Of a stretch of DNA of 64,000 nucleotides, positions 16,485 through 25,294 are shown piece by piece. A model generated the notes under the pieces. The model was given only the letters and a program-made list of their open reading frames with translations. It made no database searches and was not told the DNA's origin. The position numbers and the translations under genes are program-made. The first letter of the stretch is position 1. The number at the start of each line of letters is the position of its first letter. This stretch comes from an uncultured Eubacteriales bacterium (GTDB taxonomy: Bacteria > Bacillota > Clostridia > Oscillospirales > Oscillospiraceae), in NCBI GenBank assembly GCA_949293985.1, contig CASFFN010000005.1:114615-178614 (forward strand). The letters are read 5' to 3'.

Positions 16485-18641
16485 TTATTGGTCTACATAA
16501 CTTTCTTCCCGGCGCTGGCAGGTGAACAGCAGTACCTGCTTCTCCTGTGCCTCCTGCCCCAGCACCTCCAGGGCAATTTTCAGCCGGTCATCGTCAAAGC
16601 GCACCAGGGCATCGTCCAGAATCAGGGGGGCTTCCGGGGTCAACGCCTCCGCCACCGCCAGCCGCAAGGAAAGATACAGCTGGTCTACCGTTCCGTCGCT
16701 GGGATACTGGGCGGAGTGGAGGGTCACATCCTCCTGAGCCGCCACCTGTAAGCCAAAGTCCGTCCCCAGGGTCAGGCGGTTGTACCGTCCCCCGGTGAGG
16801 CGGGAGAACAACTCCTGAGCCCGGCGGGAAATCTGAGGGGCAAACCGCCGCTGGAGTTCATTCTTCGCTGCTTCCAAGGTAGTCAGGCTCAGCTCCAGGG
16901 CCGCCTGCCAGTCTTTCAAGAGGGCAATCCGCCCATCCACCTGGGCCTTCTGCCGCTCCAGCTCCTCCCGCTGCCCCAGGGCCGCCATCCGGCCTTGAAG
17001 ATTTCCCAGATTCAGCTGAGCCTGGTGCTTTTTGACCTCCAACCCCTCCAAAAGCTGCCGGGTCTGGGCCTCAGACCAGGTGAGGCTGTCGGGCAGCTGG
17101 GGCGGGGGAACCTCCTTCTGGGCCTTTCGGAGGGTTTCGGCAGTCTCCCGGGCGGCATCCCACCGCTTCCGGGCTTCCTCCAAGTCCCTGTGAAGCTGTA
17201 AATCCCCTTGCAGGCTCCGAATAATCCCGGAAAGGGGCTGATTTCCCCCAATTTCCCGAATCTGGCCTTGAATCTCACCCATTTTCTCCTGCAATTCCTG
17301 CCGGGCGGCAACACTGGTGGTCAGGGCCGCCTCATAGCTTTCCAGCTTCCGGCTGTATTCCCGGGCGGCATCCGCCCAGGTTCCCGGTGCCAGTGGAGCG
17401 TACAGGGAAAGGAAATCCTTTGCCCTTTTCTTGTTCTCCTGTTGGATTTTTTGGGCTTTGCTCTTGGCCAGGTAAAATCCCCCTGCCAATGCTGTCAGCC
17501 CCAGAAGGGCGGCTGCGCCTCCCAAAATCCACTGCCGCAGCACCAGAAGGACTATCCCTAAGAAGATAATCCCAATGCCTGGGAGAAGATACCCCCAGGA
17601 GGGGGTGGGTTGGGAAGCTTCCAGACGGCCATAGGCGGCGGCATCTTCCTCCGCCCGGAGGATGGCCTCCTCCCCGGTGAGACCCCGGAAGGGGATGGGG
17701 GGAACCGGCTGGGTCGGGGGCGGAGGCAGAAGCTGAGCCTGGCTTTGCAGCCCCTCCCATGCCTCCTGCAACTGCTGTGCCTGGGAAAGGGACTTTTCCA
17801 GTTCCTCCGCCGGGGGAAGTCCCCGGCCCTGTTCCTCCAAGGCCTTTAACTGTTCTTCGTACATCTCCGCCTTTGCCTGGGCGGCGGAGAGCTGCCGCCG
17901 GTACTCCCGGCTGGCTTCATACGCCAGAGCCTCCCGGTGATTCAAAAGCAGCTTCTCTTGTTCACATAATTCTTTCTGCTGAAGCCTCACGGTGTCAATC
18001 TGACGGCCCAGCCCTTCCAGCTCATCCAAAGCTCGCTGGATTCTCATAGCCTCGGCCTCTGCCTGGGGCAGCTGCCCGGTGGTGTTGTGGCGGCAGGCGT
18101 TTTTCAGCGCTTTCAGTTTCTGCCCCAGGGCCTCTCCGTCGCCGCTTTCGTCCCCGGTGGTCACTAAGGCGTTGAGCCTCTGGCGGAGGGTCTCGTCCGC
18201 CGTTACCGGCAGGTCGGAAAACCGGAGAAAGCCCGCCCGGAGGAATACGCTCCGCTCCACCCCCAGAAGTTTCAGGCCGCAGTTCTCCGCCGTCAGTTCC
18301 GGCACCGGGAGGTGGCTTTGGGTCTCATAGGCGGCAAACTGGCCCATGGGAATCCGTCCCTTGGTGCTCCGCTCGATGGTAATGTCCCGGCCCTGCCAGG
18401 TAATGTCCATCCGGCCGGACATGGGTACGCCGCTCCAGGGGGCGTACCGGGTTTTGTCCGGCAGTACGCCCTTGCTCGCCCGGGCGCTGGTGTCGATGCC
18501 GTAGAGCATGGCAAGGAGGAACGCACACCAGGTGCTTTTGCCCCATTCGTTGGGGGCGTGAATCACATTCAGCCCGGGTTTTAAGGTCAGGGTCTCATTT
18601 TGCAGCTTGCCGAAGCTGGCGGTCATGGCATGGATGATCAC
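16485..18641 (-). CDS. YhaN-like AAA ATPase (SbcC/Rad50-type)
   Basis: The 718-residue protein has an N-terminal ATP-binding half with Walker A PNEWGKST (Ala replaces the usual first Gly), long coiled-coil arms (about residues 150-300 and 430-600) around two hydrophobic helices at about 350-390, and a C-terminal Walker B LILDDALVRFDDDRL. With the nuclease encoded just upstream it resembles the SbcCD-like YhaN/YhaO pair involved in DNA-end or genome maintenance. The membrane helices are typical of YhaN. It overlaps yhaO by four bases. Confidence 0.88.
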   Translation of the reverse strand: MIIHAMTASFGKLQNETLTLKPGLNVIHAPNEWGKSTWCAFLLAMLYGIDTSARASKGVLPDKTRYAPWSGVPMSGRMDITWQGRDITIERSTKGRIPMGQFAAYETQSHLPVPELTAENCGLKLLGVERSVFLRAGFLRFSDLPVTADETLRQRLNALVTTGDESGDGEALGQKLKALKNACRHNTTGQLPQAEAEAMRIQRALDELEGLGRQIDTVRLQQKELCEQEKLLLNHREALAYEASREYRRQLSAAQAKAEMYEEQLKALEEQGRGLPPAEELEKSLSQAQQLQEAWEGLQSQAQLLPPPPTQPVPPIPFRGLTGEEAILRAEEDAAAYGRLEASQPTPSWGYLLPGIGIIFLGIVLLVLRQWILGGAAALLGLTALAGGFYLAKSKAQKIQQENKKRAKDFLSLYAPLAPGTWADAAREYSRKLESYEAALTTSVAARQELQEKMGEIQGQIREIGGNQPLSGIIRSLQGDLQLHRDLEEARKRWDAARETAETLRKAQKEVPPPQLPDSLTWSEAQTRQLLEGLEVKKHQAQLNLGNLQGRMAALGQREELERQKAQVDGRIALLKDWQAALELSLTTLEAAKNELQRRFAPQISRRAQELFSRLTGGRYNRLTLGTDFGLQVAAQEDVTLHSAQYPSDGTVDQLYLSLRLAVAEALTPEAPLILDDALVRFDDDRLKIALEVLGQEAQEKQVLLFTCQRREESYVDQ

Positions 18642-19711
18642 GGCAGCTTCACCTCCTGTCCGTCCAGAAGCTGCCGGGAAATCCGGGCAGCCAGCTGAAT
18701 AATTTCCTGGGTATGGGGGTCAGCCCCCGGGAGCTTTTCCTGCAAAAGCCGGAAATAAGTCCCTTCCAGAGAGTCCTCCCCGGCGGCTCCCCAGGGGTCA
18801 ACGGGGGGCGTGGTGGCATCCCGGAGGGTCAGATTGGGAATGTGGGAGAATTTCCGGGAAAGGGCGGCCAAGTCCGGCTTTTCCCAGGCCCCGGTCAGGG
18901 TAATGCGGTAAAATTCCTCCGTAGGAGCCCCGGGCAAAATGGCGGAAAGAGCCGCTTCCGGGCTTTCCAGGAGGGGAAGCTCCTGGGTATAGAACTTAGG
19001 GAAGCCCATAAGAGGTACAAACTCTGCCTGAGAGGTGGTGTCCAGGTCTACCACCAGAACCCCCTTTTGCCCCGGCTCGTCGTAGCCTCTGCCCATGGGA
19101 CAGCCGGGCCAGGCGCAAAGGGTCTTTCCTGCCCGGAAGCTGCCCCCCTTGTGGATATGCCCCAGCGCCAGGTAGGTAAGGCCGCTGTTTTCCACCTGGG
19201 AGCGGGTGATGGGGCAGTAGGGGGAGTCGGGGGCTGTGGGGTCGCCGTGAAGCACCCCGATGTGATAGCGCTCCTTCCCGGAGGCTTGAAAGTTTTGCAG
19301 AAGCGCCGGACAGTCCATGGCGGTGTAGCCTGCTCCGTAAACCCGGCAGTTTAGGTCCTCAAAAACCTGGGATTGAAGGAGAGGACTGGTGAAAATATGG
19401 ACATTTTCCGGCCAATGCTCCGAAAGCCAGGGGCTATTACGCCCCACATGGTCGTGGTTTCCCGGGGCAATCACCACCGGGACTTTTGCCTCCTCCAAAG
19501 CCGAGGCCAGGGCCTCATAGCTTTTCCGGGTGTAGGGGCCGTCAAACAAGTCTCCAGACAGCAAAAGCATCTGGCACTCCTTTTCCCTACACAGCCGGGC
19601 AACGGCAAAGGGCAGTTCCCATGCAGCCTTTTGCAAAACCGCCTGTTGCTCTTGTGTGAACCCCTGGAAAGGGGAGTCTAAGTGAAAATCAGCGGCGTGG
19701 AGAAGTTTCAT
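18638..19711 (-). CDS. YhaO-like metallophosphoesterase (SbcD-type exonuclease)
   Basis: A 357-residue calcineurin-like phosphoesterase with the metal-binding motifs ADFHLDSP, SGDLFDG, GNHDH and HGDPT...GHIHKG. It is the partner nuclease of the overlapping yhaN gene. ATG 19709-19711 is the family start (MKLLHAADFHLD); it lies inside the end of ymdB, so translation is probably coupled. The binding site GGGTGGG is weak. Confidence 0.9.
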   Translation of the reverse strand: MKLLHAADFHLDSPFQGFTQEQQAVLQKAAWELPFAVARLCREKECQMLLLSGDLFDGPYTRKSYEALASALEEAKVPVVIAPGNHDHVGRNSPWLSEHWPENVHIFTSPLLQSQVFEDLNCRVYGAGYTAMDCPALLQNFQASGKERYHIGVLHGDPTAPDSPYCPITRSQVENSGLTYLALGHIHKGGSFRAGKTLCAWPGCPMGRGYDEPGQKGVLVVDLDTTSQAEFVPLMGFPKFYTQELPLLESPEAALSAILPGAPTEEFYRITLTGAWEKPDLAALSRKFSHIPNLTLRDATTPPVDPWGAAGEDSLEGTYFRLLQEKLPGADPHTQEIIQLAARISRQLLDGQEVKLP

Positions 19712-20483
19712 AAACAGTTCCCACCCTTTCTGCGGATTTGGCAAGACCGGTTTGGGTGTCGATGGTGAACAGCACCCCTTCCAGTTTGGTGGGGCCCTTG
19801 GCCCACTGGTACCGGGAGGTCAGGTCCCCCCGGAACTTGGCAATGGACTGGTGGGGCTGCACCCCCAGCACCGAGTCTCTGGGGCCGGTCATCCCCAGGT
19901 CGGTGACATAGCCGGTGCCCTTGGGAAGTACCTGCACATCGGCGGTGGGCACATGGGTGTGGGTACCCCAAAGGGCGCTGATTCTGCCGTCCAGCATATA
20001 GCCCATGGCCAGCTTCTCCGAGGTGGCCTCGGCGTGAAAGTCCATGAAAATCAGCCGGGTGGAAAGCTGGGGAAGAATCTTCTCCACCAACAAAAAGGGG
20101 TTGTCCGGGGAGAAGTCCATGGCGCACCGACCCTGGAGGTTCATCACCGCCACGGTGCCGAATTTCGTCTCAAACTCACCCCAGCCCCGCCCCGGCACCT
20201 GGGGGGCGTAGTTGGCAGGCCGGAGAATCCGGGGGCAGTCGTCTAAGTAGTCGCAGATTTCCCGGCGGCTGAAGCTGTGGTTCCCCAGGGTGATTACATC
20301 CGCCCCGGCGTCAAAAATCTCCTCCGCCTGGGCTGGGGTCAGTCCCACGCCGCTGGCGTTTTCTCCGTTCACCACCACAAAATCCGCCCGGGTGTCCCGG
20401 CGGAGCTGGCGCAGGTGGCGGCTAAGGTGCTGTAGACCCGGCTCTCCCACCACATCGCCGATGGCTAAAAGTTTCATTTCCAT
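19689..20483 (-). CDS. YmdB-family metallophosphoesterase
   Basis: A 264-residue protein matching YmdB, a 2',3'/3',5'-cyclic nucleotide phosphodiesterase that controls biofilm/motility choice in Bacillus (family knowledge). Motifs GDVVGEPG, NGENASGVGLT, LGNHSFS, DFHAEATSEK and GTHTHVPTAD are all present. In many Clostridia ymdB lies near rny; here it follows an AraC regulator by two bases and overlaps yhaO by 23 bases. GGGAGGG precedes the ATG. Confidence 0.93.
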   Translation of the reverse strand: MEMKLLAIGDVVGEPGLQHLSRHLRQLRRDTRADFVVVNGENASGVGLTPAQAEEIFDAGADVITLGNHSFSRREICDYLDDCPRILRPANYAPQVPGRGWGEFETKFGTVAVMNLQGRCAMDFSPDNPFLLVEKILPQLSTRLIFMDFHAEATSEKLAMGYMLDGRISALWGTHTHVPTADVQVLPKGTGYVTDLGMTGPRDSVLGVQPHQSIAKFRGDLTSRYQWAKGPTKLEGVLFTIDTQTGLAKSAERVGTVYETSPRR

Positions 20484-20485
20484 AG

Positions 20486-21643
20486 TCAGTCCCTCCCGGT
20501 GGTTTCTTTCAGAGATTTGGCGTATTCCGAGGGGGTAATGCCGAATTTGTCCTTGAATTGCCGGGAAAAGTGGTGAATGGTGGAGTATTCCAGGGCCTTG
20601 GCAATCTGGGTGATGTTCATGTTCCCCTCACGGATTAACTGTTTGCTGTATTGGAGCTTAATCCGGCGGATGTACTCTGCCGGAGAGATGTGCAGGTGCT
20701 TTTGAAAGAGCGCCGTCATGTAGCTGGGGCTGAGCTGACAGCCCTTGGCCACCGTGGGCACGGAGAGCTTCTCCTGCACATGGTCGGAAACATACTGCTG
20801 AACCCGGCGGATGAGCATATTCTCCCGGTTCAGGGTCACGGCGGACTGGGCAGTCCCCTGGGACTGTTTTGCCTGACGAAGAAGAAGCAAAAGCAAGGTG
20901 GTAAGCAGGGACAAAAGCATATCCTGGGCGTATTCGTCCGGGTTCTCCTGCTCCCACAGCATCCGGCGCAGAAGCCCCGCCGTCTCCTGCCCCGGCTGAA
21001 TTTTCCGGTTGCACAGGGGGGCCAGGGAGGAGGCGGTGGAGAATACGGCGGACACCAGCCGGGGGGCTTCCCCCGGGTCGGCGTACTGCATATGCCACTG
21101 ATTGGGGGCGTAGACCACCAGCTCCCCTTCCTCCACCACCAAATCCTGTCCTTCTGCCACGGAGTGAACACGGCCCTTGTCCACATACACCAGTTCCCCC
21201 ATGGGGTGAGCCTCTCCCGGGAACAGGAAGCCCGGCTCCTTCTCCTCCTGGAAGAAGGTGTAAAGGCTCTGCACCTGCATCCCCGGGGAAATCCGGTAGC
21301 TGCTGTCCTGCACCTGAGTGCCCAGGCACCGGGGCAGGGAAAACCCTGCCATCTCCACGGCGGAGGTGTTCTCCACCGGGGTCAGGGAGAACCACACCCC
21401 GGCGGGCAGCTGCACCCCCCTGTCCAGAAGGAAATCCCCATAGGTGTGGTCGTCCAGGGACACGGACAGGGCAGTCATGCCCTGGGCAGGCCCCAGCCAG
21501 GTGGCGGCGGTGGTCTTGTAAAAGACGGACTGCTCCGGGGTCAGGGAGATGGTGTGGTAGTTGGCGTAGTGGGAGGGGCGGCGGCTGCCGGGCAGCACCT
21601 GCCCGTAGGGTCTGAAGGTCTGGGCGCTGAGATTCTGTAGCAT
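20486..21643 (-). CDS. AraC-family regulator with cupin sensor
   Basis: The 385-residue protein has an N-terminal segment LSAQTFRPYGQVL similar to the start of ureidoglycolate-lyase-like cupins, a cupin sensor domain (LVYVDKGRVHSVAEGQDLVV), and a C-terminal AraC DNA-binding domain with two HTHs (TVAKGCQLSPSYMTALFQKH; NITQIAKALEYSTIHHFSRQ). ATG 21641-21643 has CGGGAGGGA eight bases upstream. It heads the operon with ymdB, yhaO, yhaN and mgtC. MITE-like element B2 begins 36 bases upstream, where the promoter should be. Confidence 0.92.
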   Translation of the reverse strand: MLQNLSAQTFRPYGQVLPGSRRPSHYANYHTISLTPEQSVFYKTTAATWLGPAQGMTALSVSLDDHTYGDFLLDRGVQLPAGVWFSLTPVENTSAVEMAGFSLPRCLGTQVQDSSYRISPGMQVQSLYTFFQEEKEPGFLFPGEAHPMGELVYVDKGRVHSVAEGQDLVVEEGELVVYAPNQWHMQYADPGEAPRLVSAVFSTASSLAPLCNRKIQPGQETAGLLRRMLWEQENPDEYAQDMLLSLLTTLLLLLLRQAKQSQGTAQSAVTLNRENMLIRRVQQYVSDHVQEKLSVPTVAKGCQLSPSYMTALFQKHLHISPAEYIRRIKLQYSKQLIREGNMNITQIAKALEYSTIHHFSRQFKDKFGITPSEYAKSLKETTGRD

Positions 21644-21679
21644 TTTTTGTCCCTCCCGGATTATCATAGGTTTTGGACA

Positions 21680-21842
21680 GGGAAGCTCTGGATAAATTGG
21701 CAAGAGCTGGCAGCGAGAGATTTTTCGTCAGACAAAAGAATGGAAAACAGGGGAATACTTTATGTATTTCCTGTTTTTCATTCTGCATGGATGGCGAAAA
21801 AGATCCGCTTTCCAGCCGCAGACGATTTATTCAGAGTTTCCC
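21680..21842. repeat. MITE-like palindromic element (copy B2), complete
   Basis: A 163-bp element with terminal repeats GGGAAGCTCTGGATAAAT and, reversed, GGGAAACTCTGAATAAAT. It is nearly self-complementary throughout and flanked by CA on both sides (21678-21679, 21843-21844). It separates the araC and obgE genes. Confidence 0.85.
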
Positions 21843-21909
21843 CAAAAAATAAAATGGAGCCACGTTTCGTGACTCCATTATACTATCCATCAGGGAAAAT
21901 GGCAAATGT

Positions 21910-23190
21910 TTATCGCTGATATTCAAACTGAAAATCGTAAATATCCACCACATCGCCGTCCTGAATCCCCATCTCCTCCAGCCGGGCAAAGAGGCCGCAC
22001 TTACGCAGCTGCAAATCAAAGAAGTTCCGGGACTCATAGTCGTCAAAGTTGATATTCATAATCAGCCGTTCCAGCCACAGACCGGTAATCACCCAGGTGT
22101 TCCCCAGATGTTCGATTTCCAGCTTCTGGGGATCTGCAATCTCCGGCTCCGCCTCCACATAGTCCGGCTCGTAAATGGTCACCGGGGGCAGGGTGCGGAG
22201 CTTTTCTGCAATGGCCTGTACCAGGTGGCGGGTGCCCTTGGTGGTGGCGGCGGAAATCTCATAAAATTCGCAGCCTGCCGCCTCCACGTGCTCCCGCAGC
22301 CGCTGGAGATTGTCCGAATCCGGGGGGAGCAAATCGCACTTGTTGGCGGCTACCATCATGGGCCGGTTGCTCAAATCCACGCTGTAGTTGTGGAGCTCTG
22401 CGCAGATGGCGTCAAAGTCCGCCACCGGGTCCCGGTCCTCGGAGCCTGCCGCGTCCACCACGTGGACAAGGAGCCGGCACCGGTCAATGTGCCGCAGGAA
22501 GTCGTGGCCCAGGCCTGCTCCCTCGGCAGCACCTTCAATGATGCCGGGGATGTCCGCCATGACAAAGGACACCCCTTCCTCCACGTAGATGACCCCCAGG
22601 TTGGGGTAGAGGGTGGTGAAGTGGTAGTTGGCGATTTTGGGGCGGGCGTTGGAGGTGACGGAAAGAAGGGTAGACTTACCCACGTTGGGAAAGCCCACAA
22701 GGCCCACATCCGCCAATAGCTTCAGCTCCAGTACTACGTCCCGCTCCTGTCCCGGAAGGCCTGCTTTGGCGAACCGGGGAATCTGCCGGGTGGGGGTGGC
22801 GTAGTGGGCGTTGCCCCAGCCGCCCCGTCCGCCCTTGGCCAGGACAAAGTCCTCCCCGGTGGACATATCGGCGATAATCTGATTGGTGGCGGCGTCCCGC
22901 ACCACGGTGCCCCGGGGCACCTGGATGATGAGGGATTCTCCCCGCTTGCCGCTCATGTTCCGTCCGGCGCCGTTGGCTCCGGACTGGGCGGCGTACTTCC
23001 GCTTGTACCGGAAGTCCAGGAGCGTGGAGAGGTTGTCGTTCACCCGGAGGATGACGCTGCCGCCATGACCGCCGTCGCCCCCGTCCGGGCCGCCGGAGGC
23101 CACATATTTTTCCCGGTGGAAGGCCACGGCCCCATCGCCGCCTCTGCCGCCGCACACGGTAATGCGTACCTTATCTACAAACATTTCCAT
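21910..23190 (-). CDS. obgE: GTPase Obg/CgtA
   Basis: An essential ribosome-associated GTPase of 426 residues. Domains are: a glycine-rich Obg fold (residues 1 to about 160, GGRGGDGAVAFHREK); a G domain with G1 GFPNVGKST, G3 DIPGIIEGA, G4 NKCDLL and G5 SAAT; and a C-terminal OCT domain ending YDFQFEYQR. AAGGAGG precedes the ATG at 23188-23190. In most Firmicutes it follows rplU-prp-rpmA directly; here nearly 1 kb of repeats and a terminator separate them, and no clear promoter is visible upstream. Confidence 0.97.
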   Translation of the reverse strand: MEMFVDKVRITVCGGRGGDGAVAFHREKYVASGGPDGGDGGHGGSVILRVNDNLSTLLDFRYKRKYAAQSGANGAGRNMSGKRGESLIIQVPRGTVVRDAATNQIIADMSTGEDFVLAKGGRGGWGNAHYATPTRQIPRFAKAGLPGQERDVVLELKLLADVGLVGFPNVGKSTLLSVTSNARPKIANYHFTTLYPNLGVIYVEEGVSFVMADIPGIIEGAAEGAGLGHDFLRHIDRCRLLVHVVDAAGSEDRDPVADFDAICAELHNYSVDLSNRPMMVAANKCDLLPPDSDNLQRLREHVEAAGCEFYEISAATTKGTRHLVQAIAEKLRTLPPVTIYEPDYVEAEPEIADPQKLEIEHLGNTWVITGLWLERLIMNINFDDYESRNFFDLQLRKCGLFARLEEMGIQDGDVVDIYDFQFEYQR

Positions 23191-23218
23191 GGAATTTCCT
23201 CCTTGGTGAAAATGGGTT

Positions 23219-23305
23219 AAGGCTCCCTTGCGAAAGGGAGCTGTCGCCGGAGGCGACTGAGGGATTCACAGCAGGCACTTCCTAAAAGTACCAACCTATG
23301 TGGAA
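23219..23305 (+). repeat. S-type hairpin repeat (copy S2)
   Basis: Hairpin I is GCTCCCTTGCGAAAGGGAGC and hairpin II is GTCGCC/GGCGAC, then TGAGGGATTCACAGCAGGC. It lies immediately upstream of obgE. Confidence 0.85.
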
Positions 23306-23382
23306 ACCTGCCAGCCTGTTATCCCCCCGCCTCGGCGGTGCCGAGGCACCCCCCTTTAACAAGGGGGGCTTTGGCAGGCCGC

Positions 23383-23456
23383 CGATACCGGGCGTTGGAG
23401 GGGCAGTAACGAATCGCAGAAAGCCACCGTGCGAAATTGTCAGCGGGCACTGCCCG
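23383..23456 (+). repeat. C-type repeat
   Basis: It runs from CCGATACCGGGCG through GTAACGAATCGCAGAAAG and CACCGTGCG to a GCGGGCA/TGCCCGC hairpin. It is one of several copies in the obgE-rpmA gap. Confidence 0.8.
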
Positions 23457-23458
23457 CA

Positions 23459-23547
23459 AAGGCTCCCTTGCCAAAGGGAGCTGTCGCCGGAGGCGACTGA
23501 GGGATTCACAGCAGGCACTTCTTCAAAGTACAAACCAATGTGGAAAG
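23459..23547 (+). repeat. S-type hairpin repeat (copy S3)
   Basis: It is almost identical to S2 over its first 60 bases and is followed directly by L2, forming an S-L pair. Confidence 0.85.
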
Positions 23548-23554
23548 GGAAAAG

Positions 23555-23820
23555 CCCATAGCTCCCTCCGGGAGGGAGCTGTCACCGAAGGTGACTGAGG
23601 GAGCAAGCGGGCAGTAAGCTAAGGTTTGCGGATGGGATGGTACTTGCTCACAGGTATCGATACCCTATGCCGATTTTACCGGGTGGTTGCCTCCAATTGG
23701 CATAAGAAAAGGGATAGCTTTGGGGAGGTTCCTTCTCCGGCAATTCAACTGGCTATGCTCCCGATGGCTCCCTCCGTCTTGGGGCTGCGCCCCAAGCCAC
23801 CTCCCTCCCGGAGGGAGGTA
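23555..23820 (+). repeat. L-type modular hairpin repeat (copy L2)
   Basis: It starts CCCATAGCTCCCTCCGGGAG and continues with hairpin II GTCACC/GGTGAC, the core GGTATCGATACCCTATGC, the CTTGGGGCTGCGCCCCAAG hairpin and a terminal ACCTCCCTC/GAGGGAGGT hairpin. Confidence 0.85.
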
Positions 23821-23885
23821 TTGCGGCGTGCCGCCGCTGTCAATGCGTGCACAGTGCAGCGGCTTTCGTTCCACATTCCGCTCGG

Positions 23886-24115
23886 TAACGATACCGGGCG
23901 GGTCAGGGAAGTAACGAGTAGTAGAAAGCCACCGTGCGAAATCGTCCGCGGCCACTGGCCGCCGATACCGGGCGGGTCAGGGAAGAAACGAGCAGCACAA
24001 AGCCACCGTGCGCATTGCCACCGGGGGCACCCCGGCGGGCGGGTCAGGGAAGTAACGATTCCCAAAAGACCCGGTGCGCATTGTCAGCGGCGACTCGCCG
24101 CCGGGCACTGCCCGC
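23886..24115 (+). repeat. Three tandem C-type repeats
   Basis: Three successive units each begin ACGATACCGGGCG, CCGATACCGGGCG or a related GGCGGGTCAGGGAAG. Each continues with CGA....AGAAAGCCACCGTGCG-like sequence. The last ends in a GCCCG-rich hairpin abutting the rpmA terminator. Confidence 0.8.
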
Positions 24116-24153
24116 AAAAAATATGGGCTGCTGCATATTTTGCAGCAGCCCAT
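24115..24153 (-). terminator. Terminator of the rplU-prp-rpmA operon
   Basis: ATGGGCTGCTGCA pairs with TGCAGCAGCCCAT. On the minus strand it is followed by ATTTTTTG, 20-odd bases after rpmA. Confidence 0.88.
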
Positions 24154-24174
24154 GGGAACCATAGGGATTCGTGA

Positions 24175-24459
24175 TCACTGCTCGGCAGCATACACGGAGC
24201 ACTGACGGCGATCCTTGCCCTTGCGCTCGAAACGGACGGTGCCGTCAATCAGAGCGAACAGGGTGTCGTCACTGCCAATGCCCACGTTCACACCGGGGTG
24301 GATGTGGGTGCCTCTCTGGCGAACCAGGATGTTGCCGGCCAGAACCTTCTGACCGTCGGCACGCTTCACGCCCAGGCGCTTAGCCTCGGAATCACGACCG
24401 TTCTTGGTAGAACCGCCGCCCTTGTGGTGAGCGAAAAACTGAATACCAATCTTCAGCAT
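24175..24459 (-). CDS. rpmA: 50S ribosomal protein L27, with cleavable N-terminal extension
   Basis: The 94-residue protein begins [17 protein letters not shown]. The FF/A junction at residues 9-10 is the cleavage site used by the Prp protease in Firmicutes to expose the mature N-terminus that reaches the peptidyl-transferase centre (family knowledge). The prp gene lies four bases upstream. The rest ([30 protein letters not shown]) is typical L27. Confidence 0.98.
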   Translation of the reverse strand: MLKIGIQFFAHHKGGGSTKNGRDSEAKRLGVKRADGQKVLAGNILVRQRGTHIHPGVNVGIGSDDTLFALIDGTVRFERKGKDRRQCSVYAAEQ

Positions 24460-24463
24460 GGTG

Positions 24464-24787
24464 TTACACCTCCAAAACTTCCAAATTTTCAGGATACTCG
24501 TCCCGCAGATTGCAAAGGTAAAGCATCATTCCGGCCAAAACCGCCTGAACGGACTCTTCCTCGTCGCAGACTGTGGGGAGGGTCAGGGTGATGCGGGCGT
24601 CCGTCTCCTTGACCCGAACCTTGGCCTTGGCACCGCAAACCTCGTTGACGGTAGCCTCCACCATGGCTGTTACAGCGGAGATGGCGGCGCAGACAATGTC
24701 GGCACCTGCCTCGGCGTAGCCGCTGTGTCCGGAAATGGAGAAGCCGGTAATCCGGTCATCTTCCATAAAAAATTCGCATCTTGTCAT
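24464..24787 (-). CDS. prp: Ribosomal-processing cysteine protease Prp
   Basis: A 107-residue protease of the YsxB family that removes the L27 extension. The catalytic pair is H21 in SGHSGYAE and C33 in ADIVCAAIS. It sits between rplU and rpmA as in other Firmicutes, with gaps of two and four bases, so all three are co-translated from one mRNA. Confidence 0.95.
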   Translation of the reverse strand: MTRCEFFMEDDRITGFSISGHSGYAEAGADIVCAAISAVTAMVEATVNEVCGAKAKVRVKETDARITLTLPTVCDEEESVQAVLAGMMLYLCNLRDEYPENLEVLEV

Positions 24788-24789
24788 AA

Positions 24790-25101
24790 TTACAGAGCGA
24801 TCTTGGTGATCTCCACCTTGGTGTAGGGCTGACGATGGCCCATCTTCTTCTTCTCGTTCTTCTTGGCCTTGTACTTGAAGACCACGATCTTCTTGCCCTT
24901 GCCGTTCTTCACGACCTTGGCCTCAACGGAAGCGCCGTCCACCACGGGAGCGCCGATCTTGGAGTTCTCTCCGTCCAGCACAGCCAGAACCTGGTCGAAC
25001 TTCACGGTGGACTCGGCCTCGGCCTCCAGCTTCTCGATGTAGAGCACATCACCCTCGGCGACGGTGTACTGCTTACCGCCGGTCACAATAACTGCTTTCA
25101 T
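24790..25101 (-). CDS. rplU: 50S ribosomal protein L21
   Basis: A 103-residue 23S rRNA-binding protein ([18 protein letters not shown] ... [14 protein letters not shown]). ATG 25099-25101 is chosen because AGGTG then lies six bases upstream; the in-frame GTG nine bases earlier is part of that binding site. It is first in the operon behind a structured leader and a consensus promoter. Confidence 0.97.
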   Translation of the reverse strand: MKAVIVTGGKQYTVAEGDVLYIEKLEAEAESTVKFDQVLAVLDGENSKIGAPVVDGASVEAKVVKNGKGKKIVVFKYKAKKNEKKKMGHRQPYTKVEITKIAL

Positions 25102-25111
25102 GTTTTTCACC

Positions 25112-25188
25112 TACTTTATTGTGTAGTCTCGCTCTGAAGGCGGGTGCTTTGGGCGCACCAACTTAAGCCTCTTCAATGCGGCTTGTCT
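25112..25188 (-). promoter_or_regulatory. Probable L21 leader RNA
   Basis: The roughly 75-base leader between promoter and rplU contains AGCCGC...GAGGCTTAAG, GGTGCG...GCACC and a GCCTTC...GAGCGAGAC segment. This is the position and general make-up of the Firmicutes L21 leader, where L21 is thought to bind its own mRNA. A covariance-model scan was not possible. Confidence 0.55.
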
Positions 25189-25217
25189 ATTTTACCATCG
25201 GGAATTTGGAAAGTCAA
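25189..25217 (-). promoter_or_regulatory. Sigma-A promoter of rplU-prp-rpmA
   Basis: On the minus strand, TTGACT (25212-25217) and TAAAAT (25189-25194) are spaced exactly 17 bases. Confidence 0.82.
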
Positions 25218-25294
25218 GAGGATTTTAAATGTTTTTGGGGGATTTCTATGGATTTTATGAGTAGATTTGCTTGAGTTTAATTGGATGGGTGAAT

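Noticed and set aside
23219..24115. Possible CRISPR array in the repeat cluster
   Set aside because: Units differ in type, length and orientation and lack regular unique spacers. They are dispersed hairpin repeats, and no cas gene is present.
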